DNA of 64,000 nt from positions 170,404,883 through 170,468,882 of the forward strand of contig NC_057807.1 in the NCBI RefSeq assembly GCF_018294505.1, given 5' to 3'. The stretch comes from Triticum aestivum. Its lineage: Eukaryota > Streptophyta > Magnoliopsida > Poales > Poaceae. Below the pieces are notes generated by a model. The model was not told where the DNA came from. It saw only the letters and a list, made by a program, of their open reading frames with translations, and searched no databases. Positions 23,442-34,522 of the stretch are shown here, piece by piece. Numbering within the stretch: position 1 is the stretch's first letter; every line of letters starts with the position of its first letter. Position numbers and translations under genes: made by a program.

Positions 23442-24706
23442 CTAGTCCACTAGTAGCGCGAGCAAGAGCTTCCGAGGCATGGGGTACCTTGCCCTTGCAT
23501 CCTGCAGCAGTGTGTTGACGAAATACACCGGATGCTCGACGAGGGTAGGTGAGCTGGCGAGGTCTGTGCCCTCGGGAGGGTCAGGCGCCTCCTGAGACGA
23601 CGGAGCCCCCAGCACCAGGTCGCCTGGTGCGGCATCTTCTGCCCTGGGGGCGTCCCCCTGCTGAGGTTGATCCCCATCTGCTACGGTCGTGGTCTTCTCG
23701 ACGTCTTCTCGATCTGGTGCCGCTGCGGTTGGGGTCGCAACCGATGCGGCCTTGACCCGGCGCTCCTCCCGAACCGCCACGAGGGCTACGTTGGCAGTGT
23801 AGGGCGTGGCTGCAAGGTAGAGTACCAAGGGCTCCTGAGGGCGTGGAGCGACCATCATCGGAGGGCTAGTCAGGTACTTCTTGAGATCATGGAACACTTT
23901 GTCAGCCTCTTGAGTCCATTCGAACGGACCCTTCTTCTTCATCAGCTTCAAGAAGGGCAGGGCTCGTTCCCCCAGCTTGGAAATGAAGGGTCTGAACGCG
24001 GTTACTCGCCCGGTGAGCTTCTGCATTTCTCTAAGGGTCTTCGGCGGACTCATGTCTTCAACTGCCTTGACCTTCTCTGGGTTAGCCTCGATACCTCTGT
24101 GGGACACAAGGAAGCCCAAAAGCTTGCCAGAAGGAACACCGAACACGCACTTCTCCGGGTTGAGCCGCAGGTCCACTTCGCGAAGGCTCACGAAGGTTTC
24201 TTCCAGGTTCTGTATCAGGGTCTTTGTCTCCCGAGACTTCACCATGATGTCATCGACGTAGGCCTCGGCGTTTCTTCTGAGCTGTCGGCCCAAGGCGATG
24301 TGCATCAGTCGCTGAAAGGTTGCGCCCGCATTGCGCAATCCGAACGGCATGCAGGTATAGCAATACACCCCGCACGGGGTCAGGAAGGCCATTTTCTCTG
24401 CAGCTTCTACTGCCACCTTGATTGGGTGATAGCCTGAGAAGGCATCCAAGAAGCACAACAGGTCGCACTCGGCGGTGGAGTCGACGATTTGGTCGATGCG
24501 AGGGAGCGGGAACGGATCTTGAGGGTAGGCCTTGTTGAGGTTGGTGAAGTCGACGCACATGCGCTCCTTTCCTCCCTTCTTCGGCACAATGACAGGGTTG
24601 GCCAGCCATTCAGGTAGCAAACTTCACGAATGACACTTGCAGCCTCCAACTTGCGGGTTTCTTGGACGATGAAGGCCTGCTTCTCGGTGGACTGTCGCCT
24701 TGCCTT
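23442..24706 (-). pseudogene. Element C reverse transcriptase and RNase H linker
   Basis: Frame 24620-23442 gives 392 residues: LPEWLANPVIVPKKGG, CVDFTNLNKA, FPLPRIDQIVDSTAE, FRNAG-type thumb contact as FGLRNAGATFQ, the catalytic YVDD box (EAYVDDIMVK) and LGFLVSHRGIEANPEK. A Pro- and Ala-rich linker of about 70 residues then leads to VEHPVYFVNTLLQ. A one-base indel near 24625 disconnects it from the upstream protease frame. The sequence is otherwise complete, so it is useful for phylogeny. Confidence 0.92.
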
Positions 24707-25255
24707 CTACTTCATGGGATGCAAATTGGGGCACACATTCAGATGATGCTCAATCACCTCTCTTGGAACCCCCGCCAGCTGATCGGGTTCCCACGCAAAC
24801 ACCTCCTTGTTCGCACGCAGGAATTTCACGAAGGCTTCTTCCTGTTCAGGGTTGAGATTGGTGCCTATGGTGAAGGTGGCGCCAGAGGATCCATCTTCAT
24901 CGACCGGTACTTGCTTGGTCTCCGCCTTGTCTTGGGTGAACAACTGCTTCTTCTTGGCTGGCGCAGCCCCCTTGGGCTCGAGGGTGTCGGTGCTGGCGGG
25001 CTGCGCCACTGCGGCCACCTTGAAAGCGAGCTTGAGCGCCTGTAGAGCATCTTTAATGTCTCCAGACATGGTGAGGATGCCGCTGCTCCCGGGAATCTTC
25101 ATGAGGTTGTAGGCCGGGTGAGTCACTGCCATGAACTGGGCCAAGGCAGGGTAGCCGAGGATATCGTTGTATGGGAGGCCGATGGGGGCGATGTCGAAGT
25201 CGACCAGCTCCGTGCGGAAGTTGTCGTGGGTGCCGAAGGTCCCTAGGAGGCGGAT
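24707..25255 (-). pseudogene. Element C protease C-terminal part to RT start
   Basis: Frame with LPYNDILGYPALAQFM (the hydrophobic ILG/RxAL protease motif), MKIPGSSGILTM and then FLRANKEVFAWEPDQLAGVP, which leads into RT. It ends in TAG 24707-24709 exactly where H keeps CAG (59989-59991). On its upstream side the TAG at 25256-25258 interrupts the protease. Confidence 0.88.
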
Positions 25256-25969
25256 CTACCCCAGGGAGCCGGTCGAGCTACCTCCGACGCCTGAGAAGGG
25301 CTTGCTGGGTTGGAGTCGCTCCAGCGGCACGCGGAGGAGGTTGAAGGCCTCCACCGAGAGCACGTTGAGGTCGGCACCGCCGTCGATGAGGGTCCTGGTG
25401 ATGGCCACCTGGAAGATGGTGGGGGTGCATAGCATCAGGAGCGTGCCCGAACAGGCGGTGTTGGAGGGGTGATCGTCTGAGCTGAAGGTCAAGTCGGCCT
25501 TGGGTGCCACCCAGCCTGGGGGGGCTTCGTGGCGCTTGAGGGTGGCACCGATCTGGCGGGCGAACGGCTTGATGTGGCGGCTCGAGGGCGGCGCCTGCGA
25601 GCCGCCCAGGAGGGCTGCAATGACCGGGGGTGACGGCACATCATAATGGGCGAGGAAGAGGCTGCGCAACTCCTCCTAAGATGCCACCGAAGCCGCTAGC
25701 AGGTGGAGCAGCCACATGCGTTGGACGCCAGTGAGGGCCATGGGTAGCCAGCTAGCCATGACACTGTCGTCGCCCCCGGCCTTGAGGACGGCCTCCTCAT
25801 ACGCCAGCAGGAAAGCTTGTGGATTGGCCGCGCCGTCGTAGCGCGACGGCATGTCTGGCTTGAACTTGTTCGGCCACTGCACCTGTCGCAAGGCGAGGGC
25901 CAGGGCTCGGAGCCCCCTGGTCCCCGCGCCGGCGTCGACAGCCGGAGTAGGCGGCGCGTTGTCCGCCAT
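25256..25969 (-). pseudogene. Element C gag and protease start, internally deleted
   Basis: ATG at 25969 begins MADNAPPTPAVDAGAG. The gag core RQVQWPNKFKPDMPSRYDG matches H's RQVQWPSK...KPDVPEKYDG. A TAG at 25676-25678 interrupts a SVAS-EELRSLF stretch. Shortly after LAHYDVPSPP the rest of gag, including any zinc knuckle, is missing and the frame runs straight into protease, with the active site ITRTLIDGGADLNVLS (DGG in place of DTG/DSG, typical for this branch). Confidence 0.88.
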
Positions 25970-26024
25970 GGGGGCGGAGTGAGGTGTTGACGGAGCGCGG
26001 GTCGACGGAAGGGAGAGCTTCGGC

Positions 26025-26047
26025 ACACCCCTACCTGGCGCTCCAAA
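26025..26047 (-). other. Element C primer binding site region
   Basis: Directly inside the 5' LTR the minus strand reads TTTGGAGCGCCAGGTAGGGG. H has the same with one difference at 56982-57001. The conservation and position next to the LTR mark it as the primer site; I do not assign the tRNA. Confidence 0.6.
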
Positions 26048-26934
26048 TGTCGGATGTGGGGTTCCGACAGACCCTTGAGGTTCGAACTCTGGGTTGCGCG
26101 TGAAGATCGTCCCCCTACCAATCCAAGTCCAAACACCTTGCTGAGAATCTAAGCTACACGATGAACAACACGGGGGACACAAGATTTATACTGGTTCGGG
26201 CCACCGTTGTGGTGTAATACCCTACTCCAGTGTGTGGTGTGGTGGATTGCCTTAGGGGCTGATGATGAACAATACAAGGGGAAGAACAGCCTCACAAGAG
26301 GTGTTCTTGGGCTGGATGCTTGAGAGGGATTCTATAACCTCTCGTTGGTTCTAGGTTAGGTCGGATCACATTCTATGATGGTGGCTATCCCTATATATAT
26401 GGGCCCTGGCCATCTTCCCAAATATTGCGTGGGAAGGGCGCCAACAACGGCCCTGGTTACCCTGACTAATGTTGGTCTTCGGCTGCCAAAGGCACTGGCA
26501 ATGACACCGTCTTGGGCTCCACGGTAACCACCATCCTGCCGCTCTGCTGGTCTTGGTCTCATTGCACCGAAATGGTAACCTTTGCCTGATGTCTCGGTAC
26601 TCCGCGCCTGTGCTTGCCCCCTTTGCACCAAAGAGGAAACAAGGACACTGCGCAGGCCGGCGCCCGCCTGGTGCCCGCCTGGTCTCGATCGTCATGGCTT
26701 GCATCACGAGCACCCTGTGCGGTACCGTTGCCTTTATCTCTCCGCCTCCTCGCGAGCCTGCCTGGTGAGGCCGCTCCTGAGGAAGCCTTGCATCATCCGC
26801 CCTGCGAGGCTTGGCCCCTCGCGAGGGTCTTGAGCTTGAGTTGATGAAGATGGGCTGTACTGGGCCACCACTTGAGCCATGCCGCAGGCCGCAGGCAGGC
26901 AAGTCCGGGGACCCCGGTTCCCAGAACGCCGACA
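26048..26934 (-). repeat. Element C 5' LTR (887 bp)
   Basis: TGTCGGATG...GCCGACA. On the minus strand a TATA-like ATATATATAG lies at about 26403-26390. Longer than the 3' copy by an internal 60 bp. Outer flank TATGA (26935-26939) pairs with GATGA at 7374. Confidence 0.9.
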
Positions 26935-27139
26935 TATGAACACCAAAGCCTAGCCCTCGGAGGAAGTGGGAGATGAATACGACACTCTCGTTGGGTTTGG
27001 GGGTAGGGATAACCTTCCCTTGAGCAGGAAGCCTGTGAAGGATTTCGGCGGTCAAGTACCTAGCCTCCCGATGCTTCTTGATGTCCTCATCTGTGACAGA
27101 AGAGGCCATCCACCAGCCTGGAAGGCTAGATCCGGACAT
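26935..27139 (-). pseudogene. Element B antisense gene, N-terminal part
   Basis: ATG at 27139 starts MSGSSLPGWWMASSV, then KVIPTPKPNESVVFISHFL and RGLGFGVH, and is interrupted at 26934 by element C. Rejoining with 7378 continues HPFVRRIMFYYGL in the order expected for the Transposase_28 ('putative gypsy type transposon') family. The gene is therefore complete at its N-terminus and was disrupted by insertion, not by decay at this point. Confidence 0.72.
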
Positions 27140-27680
27140 GGTTGGAGGTCCGAAGCGGTTGGACTGAGCCTTGGGTATTGGAACTCGATGTGGGGGAGGG
27201 GAAGGATCAAGCGTGGAAAGAAAAGGACAGGCCTTGACCTCTTTATAAAGGGGATGAATGTCAAGCGTCCTCAGCGCGGCCGTTTGGAACTTGCCTAATC
27301 CAAGGAGTCATACTAATGGAGCAGTTGGGTTACCCATGTTCGTATTGATGAGAATCTCGTGATAAGGGGACACGATCTCTGCTTCGACAAGACGTGCCGA
27401 TGAAACTGCCTCGCGAAACGCGTAGTGGCATGTTGAGAAAATGGTTCTAATAATAACCGGGCCACGGCGTGATGTCACACTATGGAAAAGTTGTCAGCAG
27501 ATTAGACTTGTGGAATATTGTACTCTCTACGGTGGTATGTGGAATTTGTTTTGCAGAGCCGGACACGATTCTTGTGTTCAAGATCTACTTTGGAGTATTC
27601 GGAGAAGGAACCCGCCTTGCAATGCCAAAGACAATCTACGCGCCGGACTAATCGTCATTGAAGCCTGGTTCAGCGGCTAT
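27140..27680 (-). promoter_or_regulatory. Promoter region of B's antisense gene and B 3' end
   Basis: Minus strand TATA CCCCTTTATAAAGAGG at 27253-27238, about 100 bp before the ATG at 27139; the same 16 bases precede D's antisense gene. The remaining 430 bp up to the LTR match E's 3' end in their last 70 bp (CAATCTACGCG, CATTGAAGCCTGGTTC). The bases before the LTR (CAGCGGCTAT) take the place of E's CGGGGGCTAC, so B's purine tract has partly decayed. Confidence 0.6.
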
Positions 27681-28077
27681 TGAGGGAGTCCTGGATTAGG
27701 GGGTCCTCGGACAGCCAGACTATACGCCTATGCCGGACTGTTGGACTACGAAGATACAAGATTGAAGACTTTGTCCCGTGTCCGGGTGGGTCTCTCCTTT
27801 GCGTGGAAGGCAAGCTTGGCAATTCGGATATGTAGGTCCCTTCTCGGTAACCGACTCTGTGTAACCCTAGCCCCCTTCGGTGTCTATATAAACTAGAGGG
27901 TTTAGTCAGTAGGACAACAACAATCATAATCATAGGCTAGCTTCTAGGGTTTAGCCTCTATGATCTCGTGGAAGATCAACTCTTGTAATACTCATATCAT
28001 CAAGATCAATCAAGCAGGAAGTAGGGTATTACCTCCATAGAGAGGGCCCGAACCTGGGTAAACATCGTGTCCCCTGC
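27681..28077 (+). repeat. Element B 3' LTR, truncated (397 bp)
   Basis: Begins TGAGGGAGTCCTGG and aligns with the first five sixths of E's 473 bp LTR, including the TATATAAA box near 27888. It stops at CCCCTGC where E's LTR begins. The missing end is not found anywhere else in the window. Confidence 0.87.
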
Positions 28078-28550
28078 TGAGGGAGTCCCGGATTAGGGGG
28101 TGTCCGGATAGCCGAACTATCACCTTTGGCCGGACTCCTGGACTATGAAGATACAAGATTGAAGACTTCGTCCTGTGTCCGGATGGGACTTTCCTTGGCG
28201 TGGAAGGCAAGCTTGGCGATACGGATATGCAGATCTCCTACTGTTGTAACCGACTCTGTGTAACCCTAACCCTCTTCGGTGCCTATATAAACCGGAGGGT
28301 TTTAGTCCGTAGGACGAACAACAATCATACCATAGGCTAGCTTGTAGGGTTTAGCCTCTCTGATCTCGTGGTAGATCTACTCTTGTACTACCCATATCAT
28401 CAATATTAATCAAGCAGGAGTAGGGTTTTACCTCCATCGAGAGGGCCCGAACCTGGGTAAAAACATCGTGTCCCTTGTCTCCTGTTACCATCCGCCTAGA
28501 CGCACAGTTCCGGACCCCCTACCCAAGATCCGCCGGTTTTGACACCGACA
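28078..28550 (+). repeat. Element E 5' LTR (473 bp)
   Basis: TGAGGGAGTCCCGG...TGACACCGACA. TATATAA at 28284-28290 is a good TATA box, followed by transcript-start-like sequence. It lies directly against B's truncated LTR, giving two same-orientation LTRs in tandem. The sequence after it (TTGGTGCTTTCGTTGAG) is in the primer-site position; I do not assign the tRNA. Confidence 0.9.
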
Positions 28551-28597
28551 TTGGTGCTTTCGTTGAGAGTTCCTCTGTGCCATCGCCATCAGGAAGG

Positions 28598-29725
28598 ATG
28601 CCTCATACCATCTTTAAAGACGGCATTGTTGCTAAAGGAGCTTTGGCCATCGGCCAAACTCTCCGGCTAGGCGGTTTTCTTATGACCGCTTGTTCGGCCA
28701 CCGCAGCGACGATGACTTCTCGGGTCATCAAAAGCAATCTTCACGTTAACTCGGAACTCGCTGAGCAGTTAGATCCGATGGAGCTCTCCTCCTTAAACGA
28801 GCTCTTGGATCGCATCGCCGCCCTGGGAGTCGCTACATACTACAATCAGATTGGGCCTAAACCCGATCTGAGAGAGATCAACTCTCCCCAGGTTACCCAC
28901 CACGTTGCCGTGGTTGAGGAACATTGGACAACATCCTCTATTTTAAGGACTAGGTATGTCCGAATTCCCGATCCCTCCATGCAAGATTCCCGCGGAGGGG
29001 AGGATGTCACTCAAGCCCTGAACCTAAAGTCAGGCAACGGGCTAGATTCATTGGACAACATCCAAGAACCCAAGGTTCCAAGTTCGGAAACTTCTTGGCC
29101 CCTGAGTCTTAGATTGGACGGGGTTTCGAATTTAATTCCACCCGTCCACCCAAACATAAGCGATCTATCCCAAATCCGGCAAGAGCCCGCAGAAACAGCA
29201 CACCATTACTGGGCCAGATTCCTCTTGGTCATGAACAGGATAAAGGATTGCCGTGAGGAGGACGCAATTACATTCTTCTGCAATAATTGCACGGACAAGA
29301 GAATCCTCAACGCCGTAAGTCTTCGTGAAATTACACGCTTCACTGACTTGGCGTCCATAGTATGAAAGTACTGTGCGATGGAAAGTGCCTGGAAAACCGA
29401 AATCAATTTTTGGGACAATCCGGCCCTGAATACAACCCCCGTCCGAAATAAAAGAGTGCATCATCGCCAGGCACCTGGGTTAAATACCAAAAAGCAAAAA
29501 CCCTCTATAAGGCATGGAACCGTACTGGAAGGATGGCTCAATGGACCCTGCAAAATTCATAGTACAGAGGGCGCCACTCCAACTCATAGCCTTATAGCAT
29601 GTTGGATACTACGGCAGGTGGCCAAAAGTGGCGAAGAGATTCTCACTCCAGAGCACCAGCCCAAGGATACCAGTACGATATTAATAGTCTTCGGGACTTT
29701 CGCATCAAATAATATGCGGAAATGA
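28598..29725 (+). pseudogene. Element E gag
   Basis: ATG 28598 (MPHTIFKDGIVAKG) in a frame that stays the same through gag into protease. Capsid-like sequence AETAHHYWARFLLVMNRIKD and CREEDAITFFCNNC. Two in-frame TGA codons interrupt it: 29363-29365 before KYCAMESAWKTEI, and 29723-29725 after NNMRK. No standard CCHC zinc knuckle is seen. A CGA to TGA origin (CpG decay) is likely for both but is inferred. Confidence 0.82.
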
Positions 29726-30481
29726 ACACTCCACAGCCTTGCCGAAGTTTACCAAGTAGCAACAATAAACCCATGGAGTGACATGGCTATTACCTTTAAT
29801 GCCAGTGACGAACCTAAATTCCGAACAGCCCGAGCACCAGCCGCATTGGTCCTCAGTCCAACAGTGGACGACTTTCACCTTACCAAGGTACTCATGGATG
29901 GTGGCAGCGGATTGAACCTCATTTACGAGGAAACCCTCAGGAAAATGGAAATAGACTGGAGCCGCATTGAGCGAAGCAGCACAACCTTTAGAGGAATAAT
30001 CCCCAGTCGGGAAGCATGCTGTACAGGAAAAATCACACTGGATGTGGTGTTCGGCATGCCGGATAGTTACAGTTCCGAGGAGGTCACGTTCCTAGTGGCC
30101 GCGTTTAGCAGCGGATATCACGCTCTATTAGGGCGAGAGGCATTCACAATTTTTCAAGCTATACCCCATTACGCGTACATGAAGCTCAAAATGCCCGGGC
30201 CCAACGGAATCATCACTCTTGCTAGTGACCCGTACATAGCACTCCGCGCCAAAAACAAGACAGCCGCACTGGCCCTTGAGGCACTATCCGAGGCCCTAGA
30301 GGCCGAGGAACTCACTGCACTGTGCTCCACGGTGAACAGGGATGTTGTGATACTCGATAAGAGATCCAAGTCCACCTCCTTTAAACCGGCAAACGAAATA
30401 GTCAAATTCCAAGTCAATCCAACGGGCCCTACAAAAACGGCCTCCATCGGGGCACAATTAAACCCTGATGTAGACGCCGCA
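29726..30481 (+). pseudogene. Element E protease
   Basis: Same frame as gag. LTKVLMDGGSGLNLIYEETL is the aspartic protease site (DGG form), and YHALLGREAF is the ILGR-type flap partner. ALRAKNKTAALALEALSEAL is a linker before RT. A one-base deletion at about 30482, just before the ENWDIFAW motif that opens RT, throws the frame. Confidence 0.88.
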
Positions 30482-31296
30482 CACGAGAATTCCTACGCGA
30501 AAATTGGGACATTTTTGCCTGGCACCTTTCAAACATGCCAGGAATCCCATGCCGGCTGGCCGAGCACAGCCTAAATATCCTAAAAGGATTCAAGCCAGTC
30601 AAACAAGCTCTTCGGCGTTTCTCCGAACCCAAGAGACAAGCCATGGGAGAGGAGCTAGCCAAACTATTGGAGGCCGGATTCATCAGAGATATAAAACATC
30701 CGGACTGGCTAGCAAACCTGGTGATGGTACCAAAGAAGGACAAATCCTGGCACCTATTCGTCAATTTCAAGGACCTTAACAAGGCTTGCCCAAAGGATCC
30801 CTTCCCCCTCCCCCGCATCGATCAAATTATTGACGCTACCGTAGGACACGATTCACTGTGCTTCCTCAACGCATACTCCGGCTACCACCAAATTAAGATG
30901 GCAGAGCCCGACCAAGCCGCAACGGCATTCATCACCCCATACGGCCCATTCTGCTTCAACACAATGCCCTTCGGGCTCAGAAACGCCGGTGCAACATATC
31001 AGCGCATGATTCAGACATGTCTGGCAAACCAGATCGGCAAAACAGTGGAGGCATACGTAGACGATGTGGTCGTTAAAACCAAGCATGTCGAAACTCTAGT
31101 GGACGACTTGAGGCTCACATTCGATAATCTCTGAACATATGACATCAAGCTCAACCCGGAAAAATGCATTTTCGGCGTACCAGCCGGAAAGCTCTTGGGC
31201 TTCATTGTATCCGGCAGAGGAATTGAAGCAAACCCAGCCAAGATCTGAGCTCTGTCACAATTAGATATCCCAAAGGACCTCAAACAAATACAAAAA
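30482..31296 (+). pseudogene. Element E reverse transcriptase
   Basis: Frame with MPGIPCRLAEHSLN, WLANLVMVPKKDKSW, FPLPRIDQIIDATVG, FITPYGPFCFNTMPFGLRNAG and the catalytic YVDD (EAYVDDVVVK). TGA at 31132-31134 falls in NL-TYDIKLNPEKC, where C, D and H all keep Arg. A second TGA is at 31246-31248. Otherwise complete. Confidence 0.92.
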
Positions 31297-32742
31297 TTGA
31301 CTGGATGTGTGGCGGCTCTAAGCCGCTTTATCTCCCGTTTGGGAGAAAAGGCATTACCCCTTTATCGCCTCCTCCGACGCACCGAACACTTCGAGTGGAC
31401 GGATGCCGCCACGGCCGGACTGGAAGAAATAAAAGCCATATTGGTAACAAACCCGGTCCTGGACGCGCCCAACATGGGCGAACAATTGCTATTATATATC
31501 GCGGCAACTCATCAAGTTGTAAGCACGGTACTCGGTGTCGAACGAGAAACGGACGGACACAAGTTCCCCCTTCAAAAACCAGTTTACTACGTGTCCACTG
31601 TCCTAACTCCATGCAAGTCACGGTACCTGCATTATCAAAAGATAGCGTCCAAAGAGTGTTCGATAGCGTCACGGTGTTTATGGCATCCCGGAAGCTGCGA
31701 CACTACTTTCAAGAGTGTTCGATAACAGTAGCCTCCGAAGTACCTCTTAAAGACATTATAAACAACCGCGATGGGCCGGATTGCCAAATGAGCCATTGAG
31801 CTCCTCCCGTTCGACATAACCTATAAGCCACGGCGAGCTATTAAGTCGCAAGTTTTGGCCGACTTCGTCGCCGAATGGACTGAAGCCGAACTCCCTAAAG
31901 AGTATGGCGCATATTCCAACTGGATCATGCACTTCGACGGCTCCAAAATGTTGGCTGGTCTAGGGGCTGGCGTCGTTCTGACGTCCCCAGCCGGAGATAC
32001 AGTTCAATACATACTCCAGATAATGTATATGGACTCCAACAACGCAGCTGAATGCGAGGCCCTTCTACATGGTCTCCGGATGGCAGTCTCCATGGGCATT
32101 CAACGCCTAGAGGTGCGCGGGGATTCGAACCTCGCGATATCCCAAATAAATGGAGACTTCGATGCCAAGGATCCGAAAATGGCAGCCTATCGCAACGCCG
32201 TCGTAAAAATGTCAGCTCGGTTCGAGGGGCTCGAATTTCACCATATAGTCTGGGATAACAACCAGGCAGCAGACGTATTGGCACGCATTGGCGCAAAGCG
32301 CGATGCCGTCCCTCCCAACATCTTCCTAGAGAGGCTGTTTAAGCCATCCATACTATGGGAGGGGGAGTCCGGAAATAACAATCCGGACCCAACCGCGCTG
32401 CCCGACACCGAACATTCTGACACAATTGGTGGTTCTTCCAACGAAGTAACACCCTCAGCCCACGTAATAATGGCAGTCATCGCCCCGTGGAAAGATCCAT
32501 TCCTAGCCTACCTAACCAGGCAGGAACTTCCCGACGACCAAAATGAGGCCCGCTGCATAGTGCGGCGATCTAAAGCCTACAAGGACCACGAGGGAGAGCT
32601 TTATAAGAAAAGCACAACCGGAGTCCTTCAAAGGTGTATCTCCGAAGAGGAAGGGCGGAATCTTCTGGCCGAAATTCATGCCGGACTCGGCGGGCACCAT
32701 GCTGCAGCCCGGGCCCTTGTAGGCAAGGCCTTCCATACATGA
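31297..32742 (+). pseudogene. Element E RNase H and connection
   Basis: Same frame as RT, with a short out-of-frame segment at about 31660-31770 that includes a repeated AGAGTGTTCGATA, and a TGA at 31789-31791. RNase H carries WIMHFDGSKML, NNAAECEALLHGL, VRGDSNLAISQ and NQAADVLA (DEDD residues present). It continues through a connection region to the integrase zinc region (IHAGLGGHH), ending at TGA 32740-32742. Confidence 0.9.
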
Positions 32743-33720
32743 TTTTCTTGGCCGACAGCCCGGGCAGACGCTCAGGACTTAGTCCAACGATGCGTCGGTT
32801 GCCAGCTCTTTGCTAATCAAAGCCACATGCCACCTACCGCCCTCAAAACTATACCCATCACCTGGCCCTTCGCAGTCTGGGGGCTTGACATGGTTGGACC
32901 CCTTTAAGGAGGAACCCACAAGTAAAAATACCTACTGGTCATGGTGGATAAATTCACCAAATAGATAGAGGCCAAACCTGTTAAGACGGCTGAATCCGGA
33001 CCAGTGATAAACTTCATATTAGGGGTCGTACACCGTTACGGAGTCCCCCACAGCATCATCACTGATAACGGCACGAACTTCACGGCCGACGAGGTCAAAC
33101 TCTGGTGCAAAAACAGGGGCATCAAGCTCTACAATGCTTCAGTCTATCACCCTCAAACTAACGGTCAAGTTGAGCGAGCAAATGGTCTAATCATGAGCGG
33201 CAGCAAACCCAGACTAGTGCGGTCCCTCAAGGAATCTAACACGCATTGGGTAGAGGAGCTCGACTCCGTACTCTGGGGGCTGCTGACCACGCCGAATCGC
33301 ACTACTGGATTCACACCATTATTTGTGGTATACGGCGCAGAGGCAGTTTTGTCCTGCGATATAATTCATGACTCACCTCGCGTGCGCATGTACGAAGAAA
33401 GAGAAGCCGAGCTCGATCGGCAGGACAGTTTGGACGCCTTGGAGGAGGAGCGTGACGTGGCAAAAGCCCGTTCCGCATTCTATCAACAGCAGGCTCGAAG
33501 ATATCAAAGTAGAGAAGTACGAGCCAAAACTTACAATGTTGGCGAGTTAGTTCTATGCCTGCCGGACAAGAAAAAGGACAAACTCAAGCCCAAATGGGAA
33601 GGTCCCTTCATCATCGACCAAGTCCTAACCGGCGGAGCGTACCGTCTGCGAAATGCATCGTATAACCGACTTGAGCCGAACCCATGGAACGCAGCCCGTC
33701 TCCGAAGATTCTATGCCTAG
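32743..33720 (+). pseudogene. Element E integrase
   Basis: Same frame. CVGCQLF completes the HHCC site. Catalytic triad visible: WGLDMVGP, SIITDNGTNFT and HPQTNGQVERAN. C-terminal LKPKWEGPFIIDQV, ending LRRFYA with TAG 33718-33720. Stops at 32905 (TAA), 32923 (TAA) and 32962 (TAG) interrupt the first half, but from 33004 to the end (238 codons) the frame is open. Confidence 0.92.
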
Positions 33721-34522
33721 CGCCGGATTCTGGGTTCGTCTCCTTCCTCCGTCTATATTTTATACAGTAGTTGTCTTATATTTCTCCCCTTCTCCCTCCT
33801 TTTCTCTTACAGCCTTTGAAGGCTCGTTCGCGCTTTGTTCGCACACACTTGACGCGCTATCCGCGCTCATTATACCTGGCGGCTTCTTTAACAGAAGCTT
33901 ATTTATACGGGTTTCATGCCCAACACATGTGTCACACTTCCGCATGTACCTTTTATTCACCATTATATGCATCGATATGACTTAAGTTTTGGCCAAGCTG
34001 GGTTGCCTGGCTCCTGCTTACCCCTACGTTCCCGATTGTTCGGCTAGGTGGTAAAGGGAGCACCTCTGCGATTGTTACTGCCGGGTCAGCCGGATGTGTA
34101 CCTCAGACTGGGTGAAGCTGAAAGCTAGCGTTCTTAAGGGAATATTCGGTCGGTGAACTAAAAGATGATTTCTTACCTATTTATTTATCTATCCCGAGAT
34201 GTTTTTCTGCTTTTTTCGCAGTCCAGACATGCACTTTAGGGCCTGCCTCCCAGGGAAAGGAACCCCTAACGGAACTATTCTCCCTGGAAGATGTTTCTTA
34301 CTAACCATGTAATATAACATAACTAGTTGGGCACTTGTCTGATAAAGCACTAATGACCCCTATGCCTGTTCTCCACGCATGCCCCGGTTCTTATATAACC
34401 GCGAGGGTATTCGGACACACTCCGGACTATTGGGTCCCGAGGTTGAAGCGAAAAGGTCCGCTATGACAAACGATCTACAATCCGGCTAGAAGGCATTTTA
34501 CATGTCATCTTAAATTACATAG
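33721..34522 (+). other. Element E region between integrase and antisense gene
   Basis: About 800 bp, pyrimidine-rich at first (33770-33810). No credible coding frame. It separates the two convergent units: pol on plus and the antisense gene on minus. Confidence 0.6.

Larger units (their letters stand above)
7379..26934 (-). mobile_element. Element C: full-length decayed gypsy element, carrier of D
   Basis: C has matching LTRs at 7379-8206 (3') and 26048-26934 (5'), with TGTCGG/CCGACA ends. Flanking five-mers are GATGA (7374-7378) and TATGA (26935-26939), a target duplication with one substitution. Without D and its duplication it would be about 7.8 kb. Minus order: LTR, primer-site region, truncated gag, protease, RT, RNase H, integrase, antisense B3-like gene, purine tract, LTR. 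It is broken by stops, at least two frameshifts, and deletions in gag and between RNase H and integrase. Confidence 0.88.
5783..28077 (+). mobile_element. Element B: 3' part of a gypsy element, interrupted by A and C
   Basis: Only 5783-7378 and 26935-28077 belong to B; 7379-26934 is the inserted element C. What remains is the region between integrase and 3' LTR, carrying an antisense gene, plus a truncated 3' LTR (27681-28077). The segment just before the LTR (27610-27680) matches the same position in element E (37145-37216), so B and E are relatives and B is plus-oriented. Its pol genes and 5' LTR lie left of the window beyond element A. Confidence 0.82.
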
